The position numbers and the translations under genes are program-made. Shown here piece by piece: positions 37,759-46,790 of a DNA stretch of 64,000 nucleotides. The notes under the pieces were generated by a model. The model was not told the origin of the DNA. It saw nothing but the letters and a program-made list of their open reading frames with translations, and made no database searches. The DNA comes from Geobacter sp. FeAm09 (lineage in GTDB: Bacteria; Desulfobacterota; Desulfuromonadia; Geobacterales; Pseudopelobacteraceae), in the NCBI RefSeq assembly GCF_008330225.1, contig NZ_CP042466.1, positions 3,962,001-4,026,000 of the forward strand. The letters run 5' to 3'. How positions within the stretch are numbered: position 1 is the stretch's first letter; each line of letters starts with the position of its first letter.

Positions 37759-40058
37759 CTATTCCGGGGGGGGCTGTTCCGCTGACTTTGTCCGCACCCG
37801 CTGGACGATTTCCAGGCCGTGCTTTTCCAGGAGGCGGTAAAAGGTCCGGCGGGGGATGTTGGCCATCCGGGCCGCCTTGGCCACGTTGCCGCCGGTTTCT
37901 TCCAGATAGCGCTGGATCAGGTTCTTTTCGGTGCGGCTGATGTGCAGTTCCCGTTCCGCCTTGAACGAGGCGTGACGGCGGTTGACCTCCCCGTTGCTGC
38001 ACCGTTCGTAGGTGTCGGCAAAGACGGTGGGGAGGTTTTCCAACCTGATGATCGTGCCTTTGGTGAGGACCGAGGAGCGCTCGATGACGTTTTGCATCTC
38101 GCGGATATTGCCGGGCCAGGGGTAGTGCTGCATGGCCTTGACGGCCCGGTCCTCGATCCCGGCGATGTTCTTGTTCAGCTTTTTGCGGGCCTTGTCCAGG
38201 AAGTGCTCGGCCAGGCTCGGGATGGAATCCTGCCGGTTGCGCAGCGGCGGCAGGTGGATGTTGAAGACGTTCAGACGGTAGTACAGGTCCTCGCGGAACC
38301 ACCCTTCGTGCACGCCCAGTTCCAGGTCCTTGTTGGTGGCCGCGATCAGGCGCACATCCACCTTTTTGGGCGCAGCCCCCCCACCGGCCGCACCTCGCCC
38401 AGGTCGAGAACCCGCAGGAGCTCCGCCTGCAGTTTGGGGGTGATGTCCCCGATCTCGTCCAGGAAGATGGTGCCGCCGTTGGCGGCTTCGAAGAGCCCCT
38501 TCTTGTCCCCGATGGCCCCGGTGAAGGCCCCTTTCTTGTGGCCGAACAGTTCGCTCTCCAGCAGCGAATCGGTGATGGTCGTGCAGTTGACCGTAACCAG
38601 CGGCTTGTCGTTGCGCAGGCTCAGGCGATGGATGGCCCGGGCCGTCAACTCCTTGCCGGTGCCGGTCTCCCCCCTGATGAGGACCGTGGTCGGCGTCGGC
38701 CCCACCTGGCGGATCAGTTCCAGCACCTCCTGGATCTTGCTGTCGTTCCCCACGATCGGGTCGTCGCCCAGCTGCCGGTCCAGTTCGCGCCGGATCAGTT
38801 CGTACTTCTGCATCAACCGCCCCCGGTCGTCCTCGACCTGCTGCAAATTGTGGGGGAGGCACATCTCGATGTCCGCCAGCCCCTGGAAGACCGCCACGGC
38901 GTGTTCCCGGCAGGTGTTGTAGCCGCAGGCGCGGCAATTGAGCTCGTCGCTTTGCGTGAACTTGTTGGTGGAGTGCAGGATGCGCTTGATGTCGTCTTTG
39001 CCCGGGCTCGGCAGCCGGCACGACTTGTCCGAGTAGGGGCGCATCAGGTCCGGCAGGGCCTCCGCGGCGCGGTAGTGGGGCGCCGTTTTGTAGGGGAGCG
39101 TGCTGCCGTTGTAGTTGACGATCAGCTTGCGCTTGTAGAAATGGTTGAGGGTCCGGTCCCGGGCCGGGCCATCGACGCAGCCGCCGTCGCAGAGCCGTAA
39201 ATCCACGAAGGATGGGGTGATCCGGCCGGCAGCCAGGTCGCGGATGATGTCGATGGCGTGGTTTTCCCCCTCGGCGGAGATGATCTCCGTATCGAGAAAA
39301 TCCGGTTCCACCTCGAACACCTTGAACGGGCCGCCGGTAAGGGTGAAGATGCGCGCGTTGTCCGGGTCGAGCCCGTCGAAGGGCGCTTCCACCAGGGATG
39401 CGGGGTTGATGCCGCGGCTCTTGAAGAATTTGTCGATCTCGTGGTAGGTGAGAACCACATCGATGACGCTGGACGATTCAGCCGCCTGCACCTCGAATTT
39501 TCCGGCAATGCAGGTGCTGATGTAGACGACCTTGGTCTCCTTGCCGAGGACCCCCTTGATGAAGCGCCCCATGGCGATCATGGGGGAGACGACCCCCGCC
39601 AGGTTCGGGATCAGTTTGGGGTAATGGCGTTCGATCAGGCTGACCACCGCCGGGCAGTGGGAGGAGATCAGGGGGCGGTCGGTCTGCCGGAGCACCTGCT
39701 TGTAGGCGTCGGCGATCATGCGGGCGCCGTAGGCCCCCTCATGCACCTCGCGGAAGCCGAGATTTTTCAGGGCCGCCACCAACTGTCCGGGGGTGATGGC
39801 GTGGAAGAATGCCGGGAACGAGCACCCCAGCACGGCCACGACGGGTGCACCCGACGTCAGCAGCTCCTGGGTCTGCCCCATCCTGTCCACCACGGCCTTT
39901 GCCTGTTGCGGGCAGCTCAGGCAATTGCCGCAGCCGATGCAGCGGTCGTACATGATCTGGGCAAACCCGTTGTCTACCTTGATGGCCTTGACCGGGCAAC
40001 TGCGTACGCACGAATAACAGAGCCGGCAGCGCTCCTTGAAGGTGATGATCGGTTCCAT
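37759..40058 (-). pseudogene. [FeFe]-hydrogenase-like sensor fused to a sigma-54 activator, single-base frameshift
   Basis: The restored protein (about 766 residues) has two ferredoxin clusters (Cys11/14/17/21 and Cys40/43/46/49), an H-cluster-like hydrogenase domain, a further Fe-S motif (Cys375/378/383/400, CRACGYNTC), a AAA+ sigma-54-interaction domain (GETGTGKE, GAFTGA, DEIGD) and a Fis-type HTH (GGNVAKAARMANIPRRTFYR). The four H-cluster cubane ligands are kept (Cys135, Cys183, Cys290, Cys294) but the proton-relay Cys is His134 (SSHCP), which suits a sensor rather than a catalyst. A run of seven C on the plus strand (38376-38382) lacks one base and breaks the AAA+ domain after GEVRPVGG. 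Start 40058 has AAGGA. Confidence 0.87.
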
Positions 40059-40514
40059 GGCGGGATCCTTGGGATTTTGTGGAATGATGTTGGAAAAATG
40101 ATACACTGAAAAATACATGTGTGCAAGTAGTGACACATATGTGATGATTTTTTTACACGTCATTGTACCGGTGGTTCCTGGGCAACCGTTTCCCCACCCC
40201 GGAGGGATACGAGCGGGCGTTCCGTTTCCCGGACCGTATCCGCGCCCGCGTGCCGGTCTTCAAGAAGACCGGTTTGGAACCTTTATGGGTGATCTGCGCA
40301 TTTGCCGACGTTTTCAAACACGAAAGCCGCCCATTGCTGAGCGGCTTCCCCCTTTTCCCCTCTCCCCATGCCCTGCAAACGTCCAACAACGCAGGAAAAC
40401 GAACCTGGGATTGCCGGCCGCCACCACTGCATCCGGCCATGGCAGGTAGCGGTATCCTGCTCCCCGCTTTCATGGGGCAATTCTTCTTTGTGCCGAACCT
40501 TCGACCTTCCCTGC
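40059..40514. other. Intergenic stretch with possible operators and hairpins
   Basis: Just upstream of the H-cluster regulator gene lie overlapping inverted repeats (ATGTGTGCAAGTAGTGACAC and neighbours, 40114-40146) that resemble TGTGA/TCACA-type sites. At 40253-40272 CCGGTCTT and AAGACCGG form a tight hairpin, and at 40325-40350 AAGCCGC pairs with GCGGCTT, which could terminate the ferritin-like gene. No credible gene is present; open frames in both directions lack homology and ribosome binding sites. Confidence 0.45.
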
Positions 40515-41003
40515 CTACTCGCGGACAAAGGTGTCCTGGTCTGAAGCGTCGACCATCCCCATGACGCGCAGATACTCGGCATTGACCAGTTCGAAGTGCT
40601 TGCAGGTTTGCTCCAGGGCCTCCTGGAAGATATCGCGCAATTGTGGGTCCCGGAGGGCCATGGTGATGGCCGAGTAGCGTTCGATGCAGGAAGCCTCCTC
40701 CCGCAACGAAATTTCGAGGGCATCCTTCTCATTGACGTCCAGTACTGCCGACAGGTCGGCAGCACCATAATCGGGTGGCTCACCATCCTCCGGGCGGTCA
40801 AGCAGCTTCAGCAGGTCGAAGCCGCTGCCCGGATATACCTTGATGAATGCGTCCAGATGGCCTGCCTCTTCATCGGCCAGAAGCTCGAAAACCTTCCTGG
40901 TTCTGCCGTCTTTTACCACCGTGGCCATATTCCGGTAGAAGTCGTAGCTTTGTTTCTCGATACGTATCGCCGTGTGGAACGCTTCCGTTACAAAAATGTC
41001 CAT
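40515..41003 (-). CDS. Rubrerythrin-like ferritin-superfamily protein
   Basis: A 162-residue four-helix protein of the ferritin/rubrerythrin type. Helix 1 has an iron-ligand Glu in IRIEKQSYDFY, helix 2 the ExxH motif in ADEEAGHLDAF, helix 3 a Glu in LREEASCIERY; the fourth helix (LEQTCKHFELV) has a His but not a clean ExxH, so the di-iron site may be modified. No rubredoxin domain is attached. Two ATG codons occur; the one at 41003 is preferred because AGGAGG lies seven bases before it but only one base before the other (41009). It is the last gene of a three-gene group with DUF1540 and a 52-residue protein. Confidence 0.78.
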   Translation of the reverse strand: MDIFVTEAFHTAIRIEKQSYDFYRNMATVVKDGRTRKVFELLADEEAGHLDAFIKVYPGSGFDLLKLLDRPEDGEPPDYGAADLSAVLDVNEKDALEISLREEASCIERYSAITMALRDPQLRDIFQEALEQTCKHFELVNAEYLRVMGMVDASDQDTFVRE

Positions 41004-41050
41004 GCGCATCCCTCCTGGAATCTGGAGACAACAAGGCGTTATCCATCTGC

Positions 41051-41209
41051 TCAACCACCCGGTTCCGCCAGGCAGCCCGGAAAGCCCACATGCATCGATT
41101 GGTTGGCGGAGCCGCCACCGAGGCTCCACTGCGGTTGTTCAAAAATGACATCGAATGGTTTTGGTACGGAATAACGATAGAACAGTTCTTCCTGTGCCAC
41201 GTACGGCAT
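41051..41209 (-). CDS. Small protein of unknown function
   Basis: A 52-residue protein between the DUF1540 and ferritin-like genes. It begins MPYVAQEELFYRYSVP and ends GFPGCLAEPGG, with one Cys and many aromatic residues; I recognise no family. A strong AGGAGG seven bases before the ATG and its position in the operon (64- and 47-base gaps) argue that it is translated. The frame is open upstream, but there is no better start. It has no signal peptide or membrane helix. Confidence 0.55.
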   Translation of the reverse strand: MPYVAQEELFYRYSVPKPFDVIFEQPQWSLGGGSANQSMHVGFPGCLAEPGG

Positions 41210-41273
41210 GTTCAGCCTCCTGTCGGCAGGTATTCCCCGGTGAACCGGCAAAGTCGCTTTTTGCCGTGCCTCG

Positions 41274-41567
41274 TTATCTGGCCGAATACGTCATACAGTC
41301 GGGATGGCTGTTGTTCATGTCGACGGCAATGGCTCCGGCGGTGCATCCCCGGTCGGTATTGTGGGAGCAGGTGGATGCCTCGCATGCCCCTACCACGCCC
41401 CTGATGCCCTGCAGCCCCCCCTTTTGCGTGCTGTGCAGGAAGGTGCTGCACTGCGGGCTATCCCCGAATCCGCCGACGGTTATGGCCATGGTGCTGCAGG
41501 AGCTGTCCCTGTTGTAGGAACAGTCCGTTGCGTGGCATGAAGCCACGTGCGACATCTCTTTCATCAT
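41274..41567 (-). CDS. DUF1540 protein with two Cys repeats
   Basis: A 97-residue protein made of two copies of the DUF1540 module: CHATDCSYNRDSSCSTMAIT with CSTF, and CEASTCSHNTDRGCTAGAIA with CMTY. Each has four Cys spaced as in metal- or cluster-binding small modules (C-x4/5-C-x7-C ... C). The role of DUF1540 is not established; spore-forming and metal-reducing bacteria carry many. GGAGAAAAACC precedes the ATG at 41567. It is the first gene after a candidate sigma-54 promoter, and a divergently oriented sigma-54 activator gene lies 450 bases upstream. Confidence 0.8.
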   Translation of the reverse strand: MMKEMSHVASCHATDCSYNRDSSCSTMAITVGGFGDSPQCSTFLHSTQKGGLQGIRGVVGACEASTCSHNTDRGCTAGAIAVDMNNSHPDCMTYSAR

Positions 41568-41651
41568 GGTTTTTCTCCTTCCGGGCGCCTGTGCCCCCTT
41601 GAGACCCGACTGCATTGAGGCATGCCTTTGTGTGATGGCTGGACATGTATA

Positions 41652-41667
41652 AGCATGAAAAGGGCCA
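41652..41667 (-). promoter_or_regulatory. Candidate sigma-54 promoter of the DUF1540 operon
   Basis: On the minus strand TGGCCCTTTTCATGCT has GG at -24 and GC at -12 with exact spacing; relative to consensus, A5 is C and TTGC is ATGC. The start would be near 41640, about 73 bases before the ATG. Confidence 0.55.
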
Positions 41668-42020
41668 ATCTGGTCTTTTGATATTTATAGTGCACTTTCG
41701 GAGTGTTATGGGTATTTGGCCAGGCTGCGCCACCATGATAAGATGCAATATATGTTTATTGAAAATTGCGTGAGTCGGCTGGCGCAGAGATAGCCACCCA
41801 TCTGGCGGGTACAAATGGTTTGTTGCATCGTGCAACCGGTGTTGCCTTTTCACGACAAGTCGATCCGGCGGCCATGGGCAACCATAAATGCTCTATCTGC
41901 TTGTTTTTGTGAAAAACCTTGGTATTGTGTTTGTTAGTGTATACAAACAATTTCATGGCTATTGGCCATGGCAGGTAGTGCCCGCGCCATGTCCGGCGCC
42001 ACTTTGCCAGGGAGAACAGC
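41668..42020. other. Divergent regulatory region with palindromes
   Basis: Two inverted repeats stand out: GTTGCA-TCG-TGCAAC (41822-41836), about 160 bases upstream of the DUF1540 promoter and a natural enhancer position for a sigma-54 activator, and TTTGT-TAGTGTAT-ACAAA (41929-41947), just before the activator's own gene. No gene lies in this stretch. Confidence 0.5.
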
Positions 42021-43466
42021 ATGCAGCCCAGCGATTTCAACGCCTGCCCCATAATGCTCGTGGATGATGAGACAAGCGCCCTGTCGGTATTGCAAACGCT
42101 CCTTTCCCATGCCGGCCTCACCAACGTGGTGACGTTTGACGACAGTCAGATGGCCCTGGAGTATTTCGAAAAGGAAGAAGCGGCCGTGGTGGTCATGGAT
42201 TTGATGATGCCGAAGCTGCACGGCAGGTACCTTCTGGATGCCTTCCTGCAGGCAAAACCGCATATTCCGGTCATCATTGTCACGGGAGAAGGCCAGGTGG
42301 AGTCGGCCATCGACTGCATGAAGGCTGGTGCCGTCGATTATCTGGTAAAGCCGATCGAAATCAAGCGTTTCGTGGCCGGTGTCAAGAGAGCGCTGGAGTT
42401 GCGGGCGCTCAACGAAGACATCATGCTTCTCGACAAGTGGGCGGGTACGGTGGGTGGCATGCCCCTGCCGCGCATCGGCTCCATCATCACCCAGAACAAG
42501 GAGATGATGACCCAACTGCGCTATGCCGAGGTCGTATCCAAATCCCGGCAGCCGGTGCTGATATCCGGGGAAACCGGCGTGGGGAAAGAGCTTTTCGCCA
42601 ATGCGGTCCATACCCTGAGCGGTCTGCCCGGCAGTTTTATCTGCGTCAACATCGCCGGCCTGGACGACCAGATGTTTTCCGACACGCTGTTCGGCCATTG
42701 CAAAGGCGCCTACACCGGTGCACACAACGACCGGGAGGGGCTGATCATGAAGGCCGCCGACGGCACCATCTTCCTTGACGAGATCGGCGACCTGAATGAG
42801 TACTCCCAGATCAAACTGCTCAGGCTGCTTCAGGAGAACGAATACTATCCCCTCGGCTCGGACACCGCGATCAAAAGCCATGCCCGCCTCGTGGTTGCCA
42901 CAAACCGCAATCTGCGCCAGTGCGTGAATGAGGGGACCTTTCGCAAAGACCTTTATTATCGCCTCAGTACGCATCAGATCTTCATCCCGCCTCTCAGGGA
43001 CCGCCCGGACGACATCCCGCTCCTGCTGGGGCATTTCATAAAGGAGGCGGCCCGCGTCATGGGGAAAGACCGCCTTTCCTACCGCAAGGAGTTGCTGAAC
43101 CTGCTCAAGAGCTATGACTTCCCCGGCAATGTGCGTGAATTGCAATCCATGGTGTTTGATTTTGTCAGCAGGACCGCGACATCGCGGCTCTCCACCCTGC
43201 TTTTCAAAAAAATCATCGAACGGGAGAAGAGCCTGGGCCGCCCCTCCAAAGAGGGAGAAAATAGAGAGGGAGCGGTGGGTTTCAACAGCGTTTTTTTCTC
43301 CACCTTTCCCACCATCAGGCATGCGGAACAGGTCCTGATCGACAAGGCGCTGGCCATTGCCAACGGCAATCAGGGGATTGCCGCCCAACTGCTGGGAGTG
43401 ACCCGCCAGGCATTGAACAACCGCCTGAGGAGGGCAAAAGGCACCGCCCCGCCTGCCCGGCAGTGA
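42021..43466 (+). CDS. Sigma-54-dependent response regulator (NtrC type)
   Basis: A 481-residue activator with a receiver domain (about 10-125; LVDDE, phospho-Asp in VMDLMMPKLHG, Lys in LVKPIE), a AAA+ domain (about 150-385) with Walker A GETGVGKE, the sigma-54 contact loop KGAYTGA (usual form GAFTGA, here Tyr for Phe), Walker B FLDEIGD and arginine-finger region, and a Fis-type HTH at the end (NGNQGIAAQLLGVTRQALNN). It should use ATP hydrolysis to open sigma-54 promoters on phosphorylation. No kinase is adjacent. The divergent DUF1540 operon, with its own candidate sigma-54 promoter, is its most likely target. Confidence 0.92.
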   Translation: MQPSDFNACPIMLVDDETSALSVLQTLLSHAGLTNVVTFDDSQMALEYFEKEEAAVVVMDLMMPKLHGRYLLDAFLQAKPHIPVIIVTGEGQVESAIDCMKAGAVDYLVKPIEIKRFVAGVKRALELRALNEDIMLLDKWAGTVGGMPLPRIGSIITQNKEMMTQLRYAEVVSKSRQPVLISGETGVGKELFANAVHTLSGLPGSFICVNIAGLDDQMFSDTLFGHCKGAYTGAHNDREGLIMKAADGTIFLDEIGDLNEYSQIKLLRLLQENEYYPLGSDTAIKSHARLVVATNRNLRQCVNEGTFRKDLYYRLSTHQIFIPPLRDRPDDIPLLLGHFIKEAARVMGKDRLSYRKELLNLLKSYDFPGNVRELQSMVFDFVSRTATSRLSTLLFKKIIEREKSLGRPSKEGENREGAVGFNSVFFSTFPTIRHAEQVLIDKALAIANGNQGIAAQLLGVTRQALNNRLRRAKGTAPPARQ

Positions 43467-43531
43467 TGCTTGCCGGCGCCGCCGGTTGCGCACCCGGTGG
43501 AACCGGGAAGATGCGCCAGGCGATGGACGCC

Positions 43532-43559
43532 AAAAAGGGCTCCGAGCGGAGCCCTTTTT
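43532..43559. terminator. Bidirectional terminator after the NtrC-type regulator
   Basis: AAAAAGGGCTCC pairs perfectly with GGAGCCCTTTTT over a GAGC loop; it can also end the convergent multicopper oxidase operon. Confidence 0.85.
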
Positions 43560-43584
43560 GCTGTTGATTTGCAAGGTGCCAGGC

Positions 43585-45738
43585 TCAAACGACCACGAGC
43601 GGCCTCATCATGTCGTGTTCCTCGTGTTCGAGGATATGGCAGTGCCAGACATATTCCTTCCCACTCACTCCCAACATCGGATTCAGGCTGTCCGGGACAC
43701 TGAACGGCAACCCTGTCGGGAGGTCGAACCTCATCAATATCCTCGTTACCGTGCCGGGATTCATGCGCGCGGTTTCTTTCCACCCGGCCTCGTTCGGGTC
43801 CGGGCCGACGGCGGGTCCGGTGAAGACGGTATTGCCCGCCATATACTGCGCCACGTCAAAGGGCTGCCGATTGAGAATCTGGAAATTGACCAGATGGAGA
43901 TGGATCGGGTGGGTGTCGCCGGTGAGGTTGTAAATCTCCCACACCTCGCTGGTACCTGAATTGACGACTTCCGAAGCCATATCCATGTACGCCTGGCCGA
44001 CTCCCCGCACCGCCAGGGCGTCCGTTCCCAGCCTCTGCAGAAGGCGGCCCCATGCATCGAAATTCTCATTGAGGGTCAGGCGCCGCGGCGTCCCTCCCGG
44101 AGGCGTGAGGAACGGATCGATGCCAAGGGACAGGTCGGTATTCGTGGTAATGGCAAGCGGCAGGTCGGCGCCGGTAGCCGCTTTGACCTTAAAGCGCATG
44201 AGAATGCGCGTGTTGGGCCCGAACCCGGGACTCGTCAACCCGTTGACCGGATTTCCCGTTTTGTTGAAGCCCGGGAAGTAGTCGTTACGCGGGTCACCCA
44301 TGGGGAACGGAGCGGGCGCGTCACTGTAAAGGATGATGTTCTTTCCGACATAGTTGCTGAAGTCGAGGATCAGGTCGGCCCGTTCGGCCGGCGCCATGAT
44401 GAGTGAACCACTCATTGTGAGCGGGTTGAACGGCACATTGGTGGGGACAAGCGTCGGCTTCGGCAGGAAGCCGGCTTCGGCGGCGATCTGCAATATGGCC
44501 GGTTGATTCTGGGCACCATCGACAAAAGGCGCGTTTTTCGGAATGCCCGTAACGGGGTCCAGGGTTATCCCGTCAGGGCTGCCGTCGTCCACATAGAGCT
44601 GCAGGTTCATGAACCGGGCCTGACAGGCATTGAGGACCCGCAGACGATAACGGCGCGCTTCCACCTCGGCTTCCGGGAAGACCGTGCCGTTGACGAGCAT
44701 GGTGTCGCCGAACATCTCGGGGATGATCGACGGGTTGGGGAGAGTGAGGGGGCTGTAGGTCCTGCGCCAGCGGTTCCGCTCGTAAACGTGGGGATACCAG
44801 AGGCTCCCGGGTGTCGTCGCAGCCGGGGAAACCACAGAGCTCCATGTCGGGTCCACAAGTTTGATGTTGGCGCCGACAAAGATCTTGTCCTGGAAAACGA
44901 GTGGCAGTTCCTGGATTACGTGCCCGTTCACGACCGAATCCTCGATGAACGGCGGCAGCCCCATGTTCAGGAGACCGATCTCAAAGTCGTCCCGGATAAT
45001 ATAGGCCGTGGCGATCCCCGAGTAGGCATTCGTCCGGGTGACGTCATGGGCGTGGTCGTGGTACCAGAGCAGCCGGGCGCTTTGGTTGTTCGGGTAATAG
45101 TATTCGGCCTGCCCGGGCAGGAGTCCGGGATTCAGAATCTTGTAGAGATTGGTTGCCCCATTTGCTATCGACGAGCCATAGTCACCCTTGGGATCGAAAT
45201 AGGTCATGGGCCCGCCATCGCTGATCCAGGGGACGAAGCCGCCGTGAAGGTGCACCGTGACACGGTTCACGCTGCGGGCCGCATCGGGGAATATGGAACT
45301 CGTATCTACCGGGATGATGCCCTTTGCCGGAAGTTTATTGGTAACCGTCAGCTGGGTCGGCACCCCCTTTTTTGCTACGATGATGCCGCCGAGGTGTTTC
45401 TGCGGCTGACTCCCCCCCAAAGGCGTGACCGGGTTATATCCCCACAGGGTCGTTGGGCCGAGGGTGGGGCAGACGCCGCTATCCTGAAACTGGTTGATAT
45501 CGATGGCGTAGTGGGCCGCACCCGTCACCGCCGAGACTCCATCCGACGCCGCCACCGGTATCCCCCCCGGCCCAACGCCGCGCAATCCGGTTTTATAGAG
45601 CGGGATTTTGTTGGAAGGGCTCTGATAGAACGCCAGGGCTTCGCCGCTTCCCAACCATTTCATGGGCAATGGCATCAACATTGCTCCCGTTGCCAAGCCG
45701 CTCACCTGTAAAAATTTCCTTCTACTGATCTTTTTCAT
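43585..45738 (-). CDS. Tat-exported multicopper oxidase
   Basis: A 717-residue multicopper oxidase of the CotA/bilirubin-oxidase type. The signal peptide has the twin-arginine motif SRRKFLQVSG and is Tat-dependent. All four copper-ligand segments are visible: TVHLHGG and WYHDHAHD near the N-terminal third, HPIHLHLVNF and WHCHILEHEEHDMM at the end, the last giving the type 1 Cys, His and Met. It would oxidise a substrate (metal ion, phenol or cytochrome) at the periplasm or surface while reducing oxygen. It is the last gene of the riboswitch operon, 78 bases after the PEP-CTERM gene, with AGGAGG-like bases before its ATG. Confidence 0.9.
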   Translation of the reverse strand: MKKISRRKFLQVSGLATGAMLMPLPMKWLGSGEALAFYQSPSNKIPLYKTGLRGVGPGGIPVAASDGVSAVTGAAHYAIDINQFQDSGVCPTLGPTTLWGYNPVTPLGGSQPQKHLGGIIVAKKGVPTQLTVTNKLPAKGIIPVDTSSIFPDAARSVNRVTVHLHGGFVPWISDGGPMTYFDPKGDYGSSIANGATNLYKILNPGLLPGQAEYYYPNNQSARLLWYHDHAHDVTRTNAYSGIATAYIIRDDFEIGLLNMGLPPFIEDSVVNGHVIQELPLVFQDKIFVGANIKLVDPTWSSVVSPAATTPGSLWYPHVYERNRWRRTYSPLTLPNPSIIPEMFGDTMLVNGTVFPEAEVEARRYRLRVLNACQARFMNLQLYVDDGSPDGITLDPVTGIPKNAPFVDGAQNQPAILQIAAEAGFLPKPTLVPTNVPFNPLTMSGSLIMAPAERADLILDFSNYVGKNIILYSDAPAPFPMGDPRNDYFPGFNKTGNPVNGLTSPGFGPNTRILMRFKVKAATGADLPLAITTNTDLSLGIDPFLTPPGGTPRRLTLNENFDAWGRLLQRLGTDALAVRGVGQAYMDMASEVVNSGTSEVWEIYNLTGDTHPIHLHLVNFQILNRQPFDVAQYMAGNTVFTGPAVGPDPNEAGWKETARMNPGTVTRILMRFDLPTGLPFSVPDSLNPMLGVSGKEYVWHCHILEHEEHDMMRPLVVV

Positions 45739-45816
45739 AAGGGAATCCTCCTTTTTCTCCCTGGCGGGAGGATGTAGAAATGCCGAAAGCCTCGATTTAC
45801 GCGGAATAAAATGGTC

Positions 45817-46704
45817 CTAGCAGCCTGTTGACATGCCTTTGCGCCGACGGTAGAGCAGTATGCCGAGGAGGCCGCCGCCAAAGAGAATGATGGCGGACGG
45901 TTCGGGAACAGAAGTGACCTCGGCCAGGGTACCTGCCGTTGCGGTCAGGGTCCACGTTTGACCGCCGAAAACATCGATGGTGCCGAAGAGATCGCCAAGG
46001 GTTGTAAGGCCGGTAAGCGAGTCCACGGTTCCGAGCATGAGCACATCCTGGCCAAACATGCGAAGCGGGTTGGTCACCCTGACCTGGTAGTTTTTGCTGG
46101 AACCATCGCTCAAGAGGAAATCGAGCCACGCCTCCGCCCTCGCTGTGTAGGTAGTCGTGTCGTCGGGAAAGAGCATGAAGTTGTAGAGCCCCAGAGCTCC
46201 GAGGGTCATGGTCCCGGCGCCGGAACCATTGACCGTGAAGGTCTGGGTGTAATTCGCCGTGTCGGTGGCGGTCACCGTTCCACCAAGCAGCGACGAGACG
46301 TTGCTGTTTCCCAGCACGACAAAGTCGGAGGCCAGGGGATTGGCGAGCGGGTCGGGGTTTGCGGCGGCAGGCGCCGCGGAGACCAGCGTGCCGAGGTAAG
46401 CGAATTGGGTCCCGGCCACGTCGGAATACGTGGTGGAAAGCGGCCCGACGCTGCCGTCAACACCGGTCGTGAAGGAGCCGGCTCCCGTGGCGCTGTCGTT
46501 CGCCACCAGGCTTCCGTTGCTGTAAATGCTCCCCGATGCGCTTGTGGCGATGTCGCCGAAGGTAATCCCCAGGGACGAGCTTATGGTGATCGTGTCTATC
46601 TGAGCCTCGGTAGCGAGTGACACCCCCCATGACGCCGATACCTGCGCCAGCATACCCAACAAGCAGAGGTTGAAAACAACAAAGAGCTTACGTTCCTTTT
46701 TCAT
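45817..46704 (-). CDS. PEP-CTERM surface protein
   Basis: A 295-residue exported protein with signal peptide (VVFNLCLLGMLAQVSASWG) and the C-terminal sorting signal VPEPSAIILFGGGLLGILL followed by YRRRKG: the PEP motif, membrane helix and basic tail recognised by an exosortase. The body is Ser/Thr/Gly-rich and beta-prone, low in Cys. PEP-CTERM proteins are anchored or released at the cell surface with exopolysaccharide in biofilm formers. An exosortase gene is not in the window. It lies between the cytochrome-like and multicopper oxidase genes of the operon (86- and 78-base gaps) with AGAGGAGGAG before the ATG. Confidence 0.85.
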   Translation of the reverse strand: MKKERKLFVVFNLCLLGMLAQVSASWGVSLATEAQIDTITISSSLGITFGDIATSASGSIYSNGSLVANDSATGAGSFTTGVDGSVGPLSTTYSDVAGTQFAYLGTLVSAAPAAANPDPLANPLASDFVVLGNSNVSSLLGGTVTATDTANYTQTFTVNGSGAGTMTLGALGLYNFMLFPDDTTTYTARAEAWLDFLLSDGSSKNYQVRVTNPLRMFGQDVLMLGTVDSLTGLTTLGDLFGTIDVFGGQTWTLTATAGTLAEVTSVPEPSAIILFGGGLLGILLYRRRKGMSTGC

Positions 46705-46790
46705 GGCCGACTCCTCCTCTATCTGGATTTTGCCTGCGTTCGCCGGGCAATTGCAGCCGAATGCAGCAACCTGGGCACTCCAACCTGATT

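Noticed and set aside
37741-37790. Run of eight G near the end of the H-cluster regulator as a fifth frameshift
   Set aside because: The run is in frame and the protein ends normally after QPPPE; no homology supports an extension.
41934-43574. Antisense open frame of 546 codons over the NtrC-type regulator
   Set aside because: Sense strand carries intact AAA+ motifs; the reverse frame has none.
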